From: Nitrospirota bacterium
Lineage (GTDB): Bacteria; Nitrospirota; Thermodesulfovibrionia; Thermodesulfovibrionales; Dissulfurispiraceae
Assembly: GCA_021791055.1 (NCBI GenBank)
Contig: JAJYXI010000002.1
Span: 74,229 to 138,228, forward strand
Direction of reading: 5' to 3'
Length of the DNA stretch: 64,000 bases
Shown: piece after piece, positions 19,342 to 29,058 of the stretch
Layout of the letters: each line of letters opens with the position of its first letter
Numbering within the stretch: position 1 is the stretch's first letter
Translations under genes and position numbers: made by a program
Notes under the pieces: generated by a model
Told to the model about the DNA's origin: nothing
Databases searched by the model: none
What the model saw: only the letters and a program-made list of their open reading frames with translations

Positions 19342-21000
19342 TTACTCCATTATTGCGCCGCTGCTGGCAGAGCTGACGAGCTTTGCATATCTCGCAAGAT
19401 AGCCGTGCCTTATTTTTGGCTTTGGCTGTTTCCATTGAGAGAGCCTCTTTTTAATCTCTTCATCAGGAATCAAGACTTCTATCTTTCTTTTGGGGATATC
19501 TATTTTTATTTTATCTCCATTCTTCAATACAGCAATCGGTCCTCCCTCCATTGCCTCTGGAGAGATATGGCCTATGCATGGCCCACGCGTGCCGCCGGAG
19601 AATCTGCCGTCAGTTATAAGTGCAACAGATTCGCTCAACCCCATACCAGCTATCGCAGATGTTGGAGATAACATCTCTCTCATGCCAGGGCCTCCTTTTG
19701 GCCCCTCATATCTTATGACAACCACATCGCCCGCCTTAATATTTCCGTTCAATATAGCCTTCATTCCTTCTTCCTCTGAATCAAACACCCTGGCAGTTCC
19801 CTCAAATCTCATCATGTTCTTGCTTACAGCAGTCTGTTTAACAACAGCTCCTTGAGGTGCAAGGTTACCCTTTAGTATGGCAATGCCGCCCTCCTTGTGG
19901 TGAGCCTTATCCAAAGGTCTTATAACATCACCGTCCATCACACACGCCTGTTCAGCAATCTCAAGAATATTCTTCCCGGAAACTGTTGGATTTTGATTAA
20001 GCATATCCTTCAATCTCTTCAAGACAGCAGGAATTCCGCCGGCATAATCGAGGTCTTCCATGTAATGCTGTCCGCCCGGAATCATATTGGCTATATGGGG
20101 CGTTTTCCTGCTTAATTCATCAAAAGTCTCAAGGGGCAATTTAACTCCTGCCTCGTGGGCAATTGCAGGGATGTGTAAAACAGTATTGGTAGAGCCTCCA
20201 AGTGCGAGGTCAACCATGATTGCATTCTGAAACGCCCTGTCTGTCATTATCTTTCTCGGGGTAATATTCTTCTTTATTAACTCCACTATCTTTACTCCGC
20301 TTTCAAATGCAATTCTCTTCTTATGTGCCAATACAGCAGGAGATGTAGCACATCCGGGCAGGCTCATTCCAAGGGATTCCGTCACGCATGCCATTGTGTT
20401 GGCTGTGTACATTCCCTGACACGAGCCGGCGCCCGGACAGGCGCACATCTCAAGCGCCTGAAGTTCATCATCCTTTATCAAACCCTTTTTGTATTTACCC
20501 ACAGCCTCAAAGGTGTCGCTTGTAAGGTTAAGCCTCCTGCCCATATAGTGCCCTGATAGCATAGGGCCTGCAGTAACTACAATGCTTGGTATATTTAGTC
20601 TTGCAGCAGCCATAAGCATGCCGGGCGTTATCTTATCGCAGTTTGTAAGAAGAACAAGGCCGTCAAGCTGATGAGCCTCTGCAATTGTCTCTACCATGTC
20701 CGCAATAAGCTCCCTCGAAGGGAGGGAATAATGCATTCCCCTGTGCCCCATTGCAATTCCATCGCAAATTCCGGGAATGCCAAAAAAGAAAGGGTAGCCG
20801 CCTCCTGTATGTACACCCTTTTCTATAAATCTCTCTAAATCTCTCATGCCAATGTGGCCCGGAATAATATCCGTAAAACTGGTTGCAACACCAATAAAAG
20901 GCTTGTTCATCTCGCTCTTAGGAATGCCTGTTGCATAAAGGAGTGCCCTGTGCGGTACGCGCTCAAGACCTTCCTTTATAATCCTGCTCCTTTTGACCAT
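19342..21000 (-). CDS. ilvD: Dihydroxy-acid dehydratase
   Basis: [63 protein letters not shown]. Confidence 0.96.
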   Translation of the reverse strand: MVKRSRIIKEGLERVPHRALLYATGIPKSEMNKPFIGVATSFTDIIPGHIGMRDLERFIEKGVHTGGGYPFFFGIPGICDGIAMGHRGMHYSLPSRELIADMVETIAEAHQLDGLVLLTNCDKITPGMLMAAARLNIPSIVVTAGPMLSGHYMGRRLNLTSDTFEAVGKYKKGLIKDDELQALEMCACPGAGSCQGMYTANTMACVTESLGMSLPGCATSPAVLAHKKRIAFESGVKIVELIKKNITPRKIMTDRAFQNAIMVDLALGGSTNTVLHIPAIAHEAGVKLPLETFDELSRKTPHIANMIPGGQHYMEDLDYAGGIPAVLKRLKDMLNQNPTVSGKNILEIAEQACVMDGDVIRPLDKAHHKEGGIAILKGNLAPQGAVVKQTAVSKNMMRFEGTARVFDSEEEGMKAILNGNIKAGDVVVIRYEGPKGGPGMREMLSPTSAIAGMGLSESVALITDGRFSGGTRGPCIGHISPEAMEGGPIAVLKNGDKIKIDIPKRKIEVLIPDEEIKKRLSQWKQPKPKIRHGYLARYAKLVSSASSGAIME

Positions 21001-21055
21001 AAAAATCCCCTTTCCCTATTTTTTGGAATGAAAACAAAGACTAAAGAACTTAATT

Positions 21056-21286
21056 CTAATTCATTGAATGATGTTTTTTATACTCTCTTATCAGCTCCGC
21101 TATCTTATCCTTTTTGTAGAGCTTTTCCTTTTTAATCCTGTGCATTTCTGCTTCTTCTTCAGGCGTAAGATAGGGTTTTCTATTAAATTCCGACAGTTGG
21201 CTATCCAGTTCTCTGTGCTCCTGATAGATGCGTCTGAATTCCTCGTTCTCCCTTTTTAAGGCGTCTACGATTTCTTCTTCTTTCAT
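21056..21286 (-). CDS. DUF465/YdcH family protein
   Basis: FRRIYQEHRELDSQLSEFNRKPYLTPEEEAEMHRIKKEKLYKKDKIAELI. Confidence 0.85.
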   Translation of the reverse strand: MKEEEIVDALKRENEEFRRIYQEHRELDSQLSEFNRKPYLTPEEEAEMHRIKKEKLYKKDKIAELIREYKKHHSMN

Positions 21287-21363
21287 GGCAGCCTCCTATA
21301 TATGGCGAGATTTATAAAATAAATTTTACACCAAAATGATAAAAAAAACATTACTAAAAACAA

Positions 21364-21771
21364 CTACTCATCCTTAGAAAAGAGGGTAGCAAGCATATTA
21401 TAAAAGAACAGAAAAATGGATGCCACCTCCATAAGACCAAAGGCAACAGAAAGCCCTTTATATAATACAACTTCAGGGCTGTTTATCTGAAGGGCATAAA
21501 ACAAGAGCATACCGACAAGCCCGATATTGGCGAGATAGAACTGTACTTCACCCATTTTTACGCTCTTTAATCTCTTTCCTGCAAATCTCGGAAGTATATG
21601 ATACCCAACTCCGTATATCATCATGGACACCCATCCGAGCATATTAAGGTGGGAATGGATAAATTTGAGATAGAGATAAGACGGATTGGCAAGCATAACG
21701 ACTCCGAAAAAAGCTGCCAATGCAAGGTATACTATGCTCATCATGATAAAGTTTCTTACAAATCTGTCCAT
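21364..21771 (-). CDS. Small membrane protein resembling part of heme-copper oxidase subunit I (CcoN/NorB-like)
   Basis: Multi-TM, 'FIHSHLNMLGWVSMMIYGVGYHILPRF' with histidines placed as in cbb3/NorB-type proteins. Confidence 0.65.
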   Translation of the reverse strand: MDRFVRNFIMMSIVYLALAAFFGVVMLANPSYLYLKFIHSHLNMLGWVSMMIYGVGYHILPRFAGKRLKSVKMGEVQFYLANIGLVGMLLFYALQINSPEVVLYKGLSVAFGLMEVASIFLFFYNMLATLFSKDE

Positions 21772-21838
21772 AACTTTCCTCCTGTTGGATTCTTTATTTT
21801 AATATAATAAAATAATAAACCAAAACAATGTTTGATGC

Positions 21839-21877
21839 TATGATGGAAGTCATAAGGGCTATATGACCGGCGTCATA
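21839..21877. promoter_or_regulatory. Two tandem CRP/FNR-type palindromes TATGATGGAAGTCATA and TATGACCGGCGTCATA
   Basis: 6-4-6 inverted repeats at 21839-21854 (one mismatch) and 21862-21877 (perfect), centres 23 nt apart, in the divergent intergenic region. Confidence 0.5.
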
Positions 21878-21940
21878 AAATAAATCCGCAGTTTCATGTA
21901 TCTTAAAAATAAGAACTAAGCCTTAAAAAGGAGGTTACGA

Positions 21941-22156
21941 ATGGAAGCAACAAAAAAGAGGGTAACAAAAGATACCGTAATCGGCGACCTTATCAAAGAG
22001 AATCCGTCAGCAATGAAGATCATCGAAAAATACTTCGGGAATGGATGCTTTACATGCCCGGGCATAAAGGTCGAGTCAGTCGGCTTCGGGGCTATGATGC
22101 ACAATGTCGACCCCGAAAAGGTAGTGAAAGAAATCAACGAACTGGAGGAAAACTGA
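21941..22156 (+). CDS. DUF1858 domain protein (hybrid-cluster-protein-associated redox disulfide domain)
   Basis: TKDTVIGDLIKENPSAMKIIEKYFGNGCFTCPGIKVESVGFGAMMHNVDPEKVVKEIN. Confidence 0.85.
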   Translation: MEATKKRVTKDTVIGDLIKENPSAMKIIEKYFGNGCFTCPGIKVESVGFGAMMHNVDPEKVVKEINELEEN

Positions 22157-22157
22157 T

Positions 22158-22298
22158 ATGCAGGGAGCAAAAGAGATTAAATGCTTTGTTTGCGGGACGA
22201 CCGACAAAGAGAGGGTTTACCTTCCGTGTGTTCATGAAGGGGAAGAAAAACTCGTCTGCGTCAGATGCCTTCCCATATTGATACACGGAGCGCACTAA
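22158..22298 (+). CDS. 46-aa CxxC...CxxC small protein (MQGAKEIKCFVCGTTDKERVYLPCVHEGEEKLVCVRCLPILIHGAH)
   Basis: Manual translation; below the ORF-track size cutoff; starts right after the DUF1858 stop; two CxxC pairs plus terminal His. Confidence 0.8.
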   Translation: MQGAKEIKCFVCGTTDKERVYLPCVHEGEEKLVCVRCLPILIHGAH

Positions 22299-22300
22299 AT

Positions 22301-23614
22301 TTACTTCCCGATGTCTGGTACAATTGAAGGCTTTTTGGGTTTTACACCTAAATCAGGCACTACTGTATCCTTTTTCTGCTCTTGTTTAGTCGCGGGCTTC
22401 TCAGGTGCCTTTTTCACTGGTTCCTGTTTCTTAGGTGCCGGTTTTTTTACTACTGGCGGCTTTTTAACCTCTTCAACAGCAGGTTTAGGTTGTATTACTG
22501 GTTTAGGTTGTATTACTGGTTTTTGAGGCTCGGGCTTTTCTACCGACGGCTTTTTAGCCTTATCAATAGCAGGCTGTGGCGGAATGGCTTTTAGCTGAGT
22601 CTCAGGCTTCACGCCAGGCACATCAATAGGTTTCTTGATTTCAATGGGCTCTTTAGGCTTTATGCCAGGCTCTATGATACCCGGTTTTTGCTCATGAGGT
22701 CTTTCCTGTTTAGCCGCAGGCTTCTCAACTGATGGCTTTTTAATCTCAGGCTCAGGCCGTGGAGGCGAAGGTGGTGATGGTGGAGGCGTGGGCTGAACTG
22801 CTTCAGGTTTCGCCTCTGGTGCCTTAGATGGCTTCTCAGGCATTGGAACCTTGGATTGAAGGAGGATTATGCTTATTCTTCTGTTTCTTGGGTCATTTGG
22901 AGCATCCTTAAGCAACAGTTCAGTGTCAGCGTATCCGACAACCCTTGCAATCCTGCCGGGCTCTATACCGTTCGCTTCAAGCTCTCTCCTTGCCGAAGAT
23001 GCCCTGTCTGTGGAAAGCTCCCAGTTTGTGACCCGTCCTGCTTTCAAAGGCGCTGCATCCGTATGACCCTCAACTGCAATCCTGTTGGATGTATCCTTTA
23101 TGTTTTCACCAACTAATTTTAATATTTCTTTAGCACTTGGGGTAAGCTGCGCACTGCCGGGAAGAAACATAGATTTTCCTTCCATATCAACAAGCTGAAT
23201 CCTTACTCCGCCCTCATAAATATCCACAATGGCCTGGTCCTTCAATGCCCTCAATTTTTCTTCAATTGCCTTTTTCAGTTTTTCCTTTATATCCTCTGGA
23301 GAAACTGCTGAAGCGCCCTCTCCGAAATCAAAAGGGGATTTTTGTTCTGCGCCAGGTTGTTGCTGCATCACCTGTTGTTGCCCTTCCATCATAAAAGACT
23401 GACCTGCTTTTTCAAAAATGCTGAAATGCTTGAAATACTCTGACAGAGCAGCCCTCTTTTCTGGAGAAACCATTGCGAGAAGCCACATGAGCAGGAAGAA
23501 TGCCATCATTGCTGTCACAAAATCCGCATAGGCAACCTTCCAGCTTCCGCCATGGTGGCCTTCATGACCTTTTTTGATTTTTTTTATGATTATTGATTTA
23601 GATTTGTCTGCCAT
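22301..23614 (-). CDS. motB: Flagellar motor MotB-like protein with OmpA domain and long Pro/Lys-rich C-terminal extension
   Basis: GSWKVAYADFVTAMMAFFLLMWLLAM; OmpA motif GHTDAAPLKAGRVTNWELSTDRASSARRELEANGI. Confidence 0.9.
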   Translation of the reverse strand: MADKSKSIIIKKIKKGHEGHHGGSWKVAYADFVTAMMAFFLLMWLLAMVSPEKRAALSEYFKHFSIFEKAGQSFMMEGQQQVMQQQPGAEQKSPFDFGEGASAVSPEDIKEKLKKAIEEKLRALKDQAIVDIYEGGVRIQLVDMEGKSMFLPGSAQLTPSAKEILKLVGENIKDTSNRIAVEGHTDAAPLKAGRVTNWELSTDRASSARRELEANGIEPGRIARVVGYADTELLLKDAPNDPRNRRISIILLQSKVPMPEKPSKAPEAKPEAVQPTPPPSPPSPPRPEPEIKKPSVEKPAAKQERPHEQKPGIIEPGIKPKEPIEIKKPIDVPGVKPETQLKAIPPQPAIDKAKKPSVEKPEPQKPVIQPKPVIQPKPAVEEVKKPPVVKKPAPKKQEPVKKAPEKPATKQEQKKDTVVPDLGVKPKKPSIVPDIGK

Positions 23615-23626
23615 AACACCAAGTGG

Positions 23627-23722
23627 ATGAGTAAATGGGTCAATGAGTGTATGAGTTAATGAGTGTATGAGATTTTACCCATATACCCATCTACTCATTC
23701 ACCCATTTACTCATTTACTTCT
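23627..23722. repeat. Octamer-periodic inverted repeat, copy 1 (motA-motB gap)
   Basis: ATGAGTAA ATGGGTCA ATGAGTGT ATGAGTTA ATGAGTGT ATGAGATT | TTACCCAT ATACCCAT CTACTCAT TCACCCAT TTACTCAT. Confidence 0.9.
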
Positions 23723-24572
23723 TCAGCTCTCTTATTGCCTCTTCAACCTCTACAAATGTGGGTTTCACATTACCGGGAATAACCCTTCTGCCGAACTCAA
23801 CCGCTATCTGTGGGGCTGCACCGCCGACAAATGCAACGAGGGCAACCTTCAGGACATTCAGATATTCCTTATCTTCATTGGCAGTGTACTCCATATTTCT
23901 TGCCATAGGACCAACAAATCCGTAACACATCAACACTCCCAGGAATGTTCCGACGAGTGCAGCTCCGATGCTGTGTCCCAAAACTTCAGGAGGCTCGCTG
24001 ATCTTTGCCATTGTCAGGATAACACCTATTACTGCAGCAACAATACCGAGCCCTGGGAGGGCATCTGCCACATTATTTACACTTTTTGACGGTATCATCA
24101 GTTCTTCATGATGCGCCTCAAGCTCTGTGTCCAGCAGCGACTCTAATTCATGCGGAGCTATGCTGGTTGTCATAACAGTCCTTAGGGTATCTGTAACCAG
24201 AGCCACTGCATGATGGTTTTTCAGAAATTTGGGATAATTGCTGAAAATCTTGCTCTCTTCCGGATTATCAACATCTGCCTCTATAGAGACAAGTCCCTCT
24301 TTTCTAATCTTGGAAAATATCTCGCTCATTAACAGGAGGACTTCCATGTAATCTGCCTTGGAATATGCCTTGCCGCTGAGTATTCTTAGAACACCGCTTA
24401 TGACAGCCTTTATAACCTTCATTGGAGAGGCTATAATAAATCCTCCGATAGCTGCGCCTCCGATTATCAAATATTCCGAGGGCTGAAAAAGGACATGCAG
24501 ATTACCGCCATTCCATAAATAGCCTCCGATCACAGACGATAGAACTACCAGTGCGCCTATTATTGCAAACAT
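23715..24572 (-). CDS. motA: Flagellar motor stator protein MotA
   Basis: FAIIGALVVLSSVIGGYLWNGG...; GLGIVAAVIGVILTMAKISEPPEVLGHSIGAALVGTFLGVLMCYG. Confidence 0.93.
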   Translation of the reverse strand: MFAIIGALVVLSSVIGGYLWNGGNLHVLFQPSEYLIIGGAAIGGFIIASPMKVIKAVISGVLRILSGKAYSKADYMEVLLLMSEIFSKIRKEGLVSIEADVDNPEESKIFSNYPKFLKNHHAVALVTDTLRTVMTTSIAPHELESLLDTELEAHHEELMIPSKSVNNVADALPGLGIVAAVIGVILTMAKISEPPEVLGHSIGAALVGTFLGVLMCYGFVGPMARNMEYTANEDKEYLNVLKVALVAFVGGAAPQIAVEFGRRVIPGNVKPTFVEVEEAIRELKK

Positions 24573-24583
24573 CTAATTACCGA

Positions 24584-25147
24584 TTACCTCCGCTTCTCCC
24601 TGAGCATCTCCCTCTGTCTTCTGAAAACAAACTTTACTATCTCGTCTCTCATATCTTCATCCATTGCGATAAACTTGACAGCAATAGCATGGCTATTTAT
24701 CTGTTTGTCAACCTTGACCACCTCTCCATAAATATAAAGGGCTACAGGCGGCATCATGGGGAGTATCATCTTTATTTCAAGGACGTCCCCTCGATTATAG
24801 GGTTCCATGGAAGTAAAACCCAAACCACCGCCACTGATATTAATTTGTGCAAATGGCAGCGATCCAAAACCTTCCCTCTGAAAAGTAAGCATATTGATAA
24901 GTGAATCGAGCTTTGCATTGAGCATCTTCAACCAGTCGGAAAGAAGCTTGTCTTCCACATCTGTCAATGTCTGATACTCGGCTAAAACGGTCTCTCCAGA
25001 TATTTTGGACCTTATGCCCTGACGCTCTTCAGGAGGCACAAGGCGGACAGCAAAAGGAACATTAGCGTCTACCCTCGAAAATTCCCTCATTCTTGCATAC
25101 CTTTCATCACTATTTTGCATTTTTACATCCTTGCTTGGCACAGCCAT
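24584..25147 (-). CDS. PilZ domain-like protein
   Basis: RISGGGLGF-type motif (INISGGGLGFTSMEPYNRGDVLEIKMILP), located between two stator pairs. Confidence 0.7.
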   Translation of the reverse strand: MAVPSKDVKMQNSDERYARMREFSRVDANVPFAVRLVPPEERQGIRSKISGETVLAEYQTLTDVEDKLLSDWLKMLNAKLDSLINMLTFQREGFGSLPFAQINISGGGLGFTSMEPYNRGDVLEIKMILPMMPPVALYIYGEVVKVDKQINSHAIAVKFIAMDEDMRDEIVKFVFRRQREMLREKRR

Positions 25148-25168
25148 TATACCATAGTTTCATCATCA

Positions 25169-25804
25169 TTAGTTCGCTATTACAAGCTCAACCCTTCTAT
25201 TTTTGGCCCTTCCGTCTTCTGTATCGTTGCCTGTTAACGGCCTGTATTCTCCATACCCTGCTATGGAAAATCTATTCGGATCTACCCCTTTTGTAATAAA
25301 AAAGTGAAGTACACTTGCTGCCCTCGAAGTAGAAAGTTCCCAGTTGGAAGCGTATTTTCCACCCGATGTTGGAATATTGTCAGTATGTCCCTCTATCGTA
25401 ATTCTCCCCGGCGCATTGCTGAGAGACTTAGAAAGCTTTTCGAGCATGCCGAACGCCTCCTGCTTTATATCAGCAGAGCCTGAAGCAAAAAGCACTGCAT
25501 CAGAAAATGTTACTACCACTCCCCTTGGGTCGCTCTTTACAGACACTCCAGAAACATCCGTAATAAGTTTCTTTATATCCTCAATAACCGCCTTGTTCCT
25601 GTCCTCATAAAGCGGAATAGGCTCATCTATTACCTTGAAAGCCTGTTTAAGCGAGCCTGAAAATCTCTCGATCTTAGCCATATCCATTGTGGATAAGGCA
25701 TAAAGAGCAGCAAAAAAGGTGAACATCAGGGTGATAAAATCAGCGTATGATATCAGCCACCGCTCAACATTTTCGTGTTCTTCTTCTTTTTTGCGTCTTC
25801 TCAA
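25169..25804 (-). CDS. motB: MotB-like stator protein (second copy)
   Basis: WLISYADFITLMFTFFAALYALSTMD; IEGHTDNIPTSGGKYASNWELSTSRAASVLHF. Confidence 0.92.
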   Translation of the reverse strand: MRRRKKEEEHENVERWLISYADFITLMFTFFAALYALSTMDMAKIERFSGSLKQAFKVIDEPIPLYEDRNKAVIEDIKKLITDVSGVSVKSDPRGVVVTFSDAVLFASGSADIKQEAFGMLEKLSKSLSNAPGRITIEGHTDNIPTSGGKYASNWELSTSRAASVLHFFITKGVDPNRFSIAGYGEYRPLTGNDTEDGRAKNRRVELVIAN

Positions 25805-25827
25805 CTATTGCCTCCTAAATGCAGTAG

Positions 25828-25907
25828 ATAGGTATATGAGTAAATGAGTATATGAGTTATGGGATTAAAACCCATTTACCCATTCACTCATTAACCCTTT
25901 AACCATC
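25828..25907. repeat. Octamer-periodic inverted repeat, copy 2 (second motA-motB gap)
   Basis: ATAGGTAT ATGAGTAA ATGAGTAT ATGAGTT ATGGGATT ... TTACCCAT TCACTCAT TAACCCTT TAACCATC. Confidence 0.85.
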
Positions 25908-26666
25908 TCACTCTGTCTTTTCGTGTTCTGCAAGAAATGCATTCAGTCTTGTTTTAAGAAAATACGGGTTCATACCGCTCTCTACGCCTACTACTCCTTC
26001 TACAATCAGCTCTCTTATAAATACTTCTTCCTTCAGCCTGTTCATTATCTTTTTTGCAATCGGCAAAAATATAAGGTTCGCAGAGCCGACGCCGTATATT
26101 GTCGCAACAAAGGCCACTGCTATGCCGCTGCCTATTTTTGAAGGGTCGGTAACATTCTTCATAACCTGTATAAGGCCTAAAACAGCGCCGAGTATCCCTA
26201 TCGTAGGAGCATAACCTCCGGCAGACTCAAAGACCTTTGATGCGTTTTTCATCTTCTCCTCATATGTTGTCACTTCCTGATAAAGTATCTCCTTTATCAT
26301 TGCAGGGGCCATTCCGTCTACGACAAGATTCAGTCCCTTCCTCAGGAATGGATTCTCTATATTCTTGATTTCGGACTCAAGGGCAATAAGACCCATCTTT
26401 CTCGCTTTAACAAGAATTCCCAATATGTCTTCGATTATTTCCGAAGGAGAAGATGACTTTCCGCCGAATACCATGCCGAGGGCCTTAGTGGCATTCAAGA
26501 TATCCCTCATAGAAAAGCTTAGCAAAGTTGCGCCGAAAGTACCTCCAAATACAATCAATGCTGCAGCAGCCTGAACAAGATGGGTTGTGGTGCCACCCTC
26601 GATAATGTTGCCGGCAACTATTGCGCCTATGCCTAAAATAATACCTAAAAACGCAGCGATATCCAT
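25908..26666 (-). CDS. motA: MotA/PomA-like stator protein (second copy)
   Basis: MDIAAFLGIILGIGAIVAGNIIEGG; YAPTIGILGAVLGLIQVMKNVTDPSKIGSGIAVAFVATIYGVGSANL. Confidence 0.93.
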   Translation of the reverse strand: MDIAAFLGIILGIGAIVAGNIIEGGTTTHLVQAAAALIVFGGTFGATLLSFSMRDILNATKALGMVFGGKSSSPSEIIEDILGILVKARKMGLIALESEIKNIENPFLRKGLNLVVDGMAPAMIKEILYQEVTTYEEKMKNASKVFESAGGYAPTIGILGAVLGLIQVMKNVTDPSKIGSGIAVAFVATIYGVGSANLIFLPIAKKIMNRLKEEVFIRELIVEGVVGVESGMNPYFLKTRLNAFLAEHEKTE

Positions 26667-26784
26667 TTAATAATCTTCCACCCTCTCACATGAATATATT
26701 AATTTTACTAATTATTTTCAGGATTGTAAACTCACATACGCTGTAATGTTCGAGTTTATTGCTTATATCGCATAACCGTGAGGC

Positions 26785-26814
26785 AAAAAAAACAGCAGAA
26801 TCAATACCTGCTGT
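26785..26814 (-). terminator. Rho-independent terminator downstream of fliS
   Basis: Minus strand ACAGCAG-GTATTGATT-CTGCTGT-TTTTTTT. Confidence 0.85.
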
Positions 26815-26842
26815 CTTATCGAAAATCTTGCTAAGAACTTAT

Positions 26843-27223
26843 TTATACCGTTCCCTTAATCTGAACCCATGCCTCTCTTAATTCTTTTAGCAAGTTGGTC
26901 ACATGTTTAATCTTGTTCCCGTCATTCTTTGCATTTGCCAGAACAAGTTCCCTCATCATATGAAGATATAGATTTTGCAAATTAAGGGCAATCTCTCCAC
27001 CAACCTCTAAGTTAAGGGCATTAAGCAGTTCCTCGATGATTGCTATGGCTTTGTCTATATATTTTATCTTTATCGGCACTTCCCGCATGTTTATGGCAGT
27101 GGCAGCCTTATCGAGAAAGTCAATTGCGCCGTCATAAAGCATTATAACCAGTTCAACAGGATTATAGGCTGTTGTTACTTTTGTCTGAGTGTAGGCATTG
27201 CGGGCATATGCTGCATTAACCAT
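26843..27223 (-). CDS. fliS: Flagellar export chaperone FliS
   Basis: NAYTQTKVTTAYNPVELVIMLYDGAIDFLDKA. Confidence 0.94.
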   Translation of the reverse strand: MVNAAYARNAYTQTKVTTAYNPVELVIMLYDGAIDFLDKAATAINMREVPIKIKYIDKAIAIIEELLNALNLEVGGEIALNLQNLYLHMMRELVLANAKNDGNKIKHVTNLLKELREAWVQIKGTV

Positions 27224-28929
27224 TATTTACCTCCAAAGGTTTTTCCGAGTTTGTCCATCTGCTGCGTCAAATAACTGCTTGTTCCCTGAAGCTGGTTCAA
27301 CAGTCTATCGAGGGCAATAAATTTCTTTCTGAGGGCCACTTCGGTTGTCTGAAGTCTCCTCTCGAGGTTTTCTGCGTTTTTCTGAACATTTTTTACGCTA
27401 TCCTGATAACCGCTCTTCTTTACAGGGAGTATAGTGTTTACATAGTCTCCCAAAGACACATCGAGGGATTTCGCCATTGTATTTATCGTAGTAACAACAT
27501 TAGACTGACTGCTCGAAACCGCGCTGTCAAACGTAGTGCTGTTAAGGCTTAACACGCCGTTTTTATCGTGGGTTAAGCCTAAAGATACGAGGGTTGCATT
27601 GTTGTAAGTTCTGGTTATCACTGTACGGAGTTCATTCTGCAAGCTCAAAGATGTTGCATCTCCGCTTAAAATACCTCTTGTAGTGGCATTTCCTCTAAGG
27701 TCTTTTATCGTGCTCATCACCTGATTGTAAGATGAAACAAAGGAATTTACTTTACTCTTCAACGAACTTGGGTCGTTCTCGACAGTAAGCGTAAACTCTG
27801 TTGGATCGCTCTTCTTTATAAGGTTCATGGTAACACCTGTAATAACATCCGTAACAGTATTGCTTGACCTTGCAACAGTCAAGCCGTTAACCGTAATGCT
27901 CGCATCCGCTGCCGCCTGCGTCGTGGTCATGTTGCCTGATGCAAGGCTTGAAAGCCCTGCGGTATCTGTCTCTCCGGCACCTCCGTAAGTGCCGTCATTG
28001 TTTTCATCAACTGTTAATGAAATCGTATTTGATGCGCCTGTTGTATTGGATGTAAGAGTGAGTTTATATGTACCGTCAACCGTATCGTCCCCTGTTGTCG
28101 ATGAGCCTGTATTAACGGTATCGGTTGTAGGATCAAAGCCTAAAATCTGCTCTGCGGTTGTCGAAGTGCTCCCCCATAAGATATTGGCATTAGGGCCTGC
28201 GCTGTTGGTAATCTTAAATTTGCTTAAAGTAGTATCATATTCTACAGCAAATGTATTTGTAGTTCCCGGCGCCGAATTTAATGCCGTCTGGATTGCAGTT
28301 GCAAGCCCGCTGGAAGTATAGGTTCCTTCAGCTATCGTTGCAGTCCTGTCTGCAGTGCCGTCATTGAATACTATTGTTTTATTATTGGCGTCTATAACAA
28401 AACTGCTGCTCTCTTTTACTATGGAAGCAGTAACTCCTGCGCTTGCAGAGTTGATGGCATCCTTTATGCCTGAAAGGGTATTATTGGTAGAATTAATGGT
28501 TATCTCCTTTGCTGTACTGCTGCCCACCTGAATCTTTATCTTCTGCGTGGTATTTACGGAAAGATCGGCAACCTTCATTGTCTGAGAGCCGAACCTGAGA
28601 GATGAAAGGCTCTGTGCCGCAGCAAGAGAGCCTATTTTCATAGTATAGGTTCCCGCAGTGGCTGTGCTTGAAGCAGTGGCTGTCATATAAGAGGTGTCGG
28701 ACACTGTTGCCTTCATTCCCACAAGGCTTGAGTCTTTTAAAGAAGTAACAGCGCTCTTAAAGCTCGAAACGCTGCTTAACAATGCTGCATATGCGCTTAT
28801 CTTTGCCTGATAGCCCGCCTCTTTTTGCTTGAGCTTAAGCAGAGGCTGCCTTTCAACCTGCATAAGCTGCTGAACTATAGCGCTTGTATCAATGCTCGAA
28901 CCTGAAGTCCCTAAAGGGTTAACTGCCAT
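27223..28929 (-). CDS. fliD: Flagellar filament capping protein FliD
   Basis: SSIDTSAIVQQLMQVERQPLLKLKQKEAGYQAKISAY; C-terminal coiled coil. Confidence 0.94.
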   Translation of the reverse strand: MAVNPLGTSGSSIDTSAIVQQLMQVERQPLLKLKQKEAGYQAKISAYAALLSSVSSFKSAVTSLKDSSLVGMKATVSDTSYMTATASSTATAGTYTMKIGSLAAAQSLSSLRFGSQTMKVADLSVNTTQKIKIQVGSSTAKEITINSTNNTLSGIKDAINSASAGVTASIVKESSSFVIDANNKTIVFNDGTADRTATIAEGTYTSSGLATAIQTALNSAPGTTNTFAVEYDTTLSKFKITNSAGPNANILWGSTSTTAEQILGFDPTTDTVNTGSSTTGDDTVDGTYKLTLTSNTTGASNTISLTVDENNDGTYGGAGETDTAGLSSLASGNMTTTQAAADASITVNGLTVARSSNTVTDVITGVTMNLIKKSDPTEFTLTVENDPSSLKSKVNSFVSSYNQVMSTIKDLRGNATTRGILSGDATSLSLQNELRTVITRTYNNATLVSLGLTHDKNGVLSLNSTTFDSAVSSSQSNVVTTINTMAKSLDVSLGDYVNTILPVKKSGYQDSVKNVQKNAENLERRLQTTEVALRKKFIALDRLLNQLQGTSSYLTQQMDKLGKTFGGK

Positions 28930-28969
28930 CTTACACCTCTATTAAAATTCTGTAAATAAGCATACGTTT

Positions 28970-29058
28970 ATGAGTATATGGGTTTATGAGTATATGAGTT
29001 AACAGGTATAAGAAATTTTTTTCACCCATCCACCCATTTACTCATTCACCCATTCACA
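28970..29058. repeat. Octamer-periodic inverted repeat, copy 3 (flaG-fliD gap)
   Basis: ATGAGTAT ATGGGTTT ATGAGTAT ATGAGTTA ... TCACCCAT CCACCCAT TTACTCAT TCACCCAT. Confidence 0.88.

Noticed and set aside
22490-22530. Direct repeats of GGTTTAGGTTGTATTACT as a CRISPR-like array
   Set aside because: Only two adjacent 18-nt units within the MotB coding tail, with no spacers; ordinary protein repeat expansion (QPKPVI).
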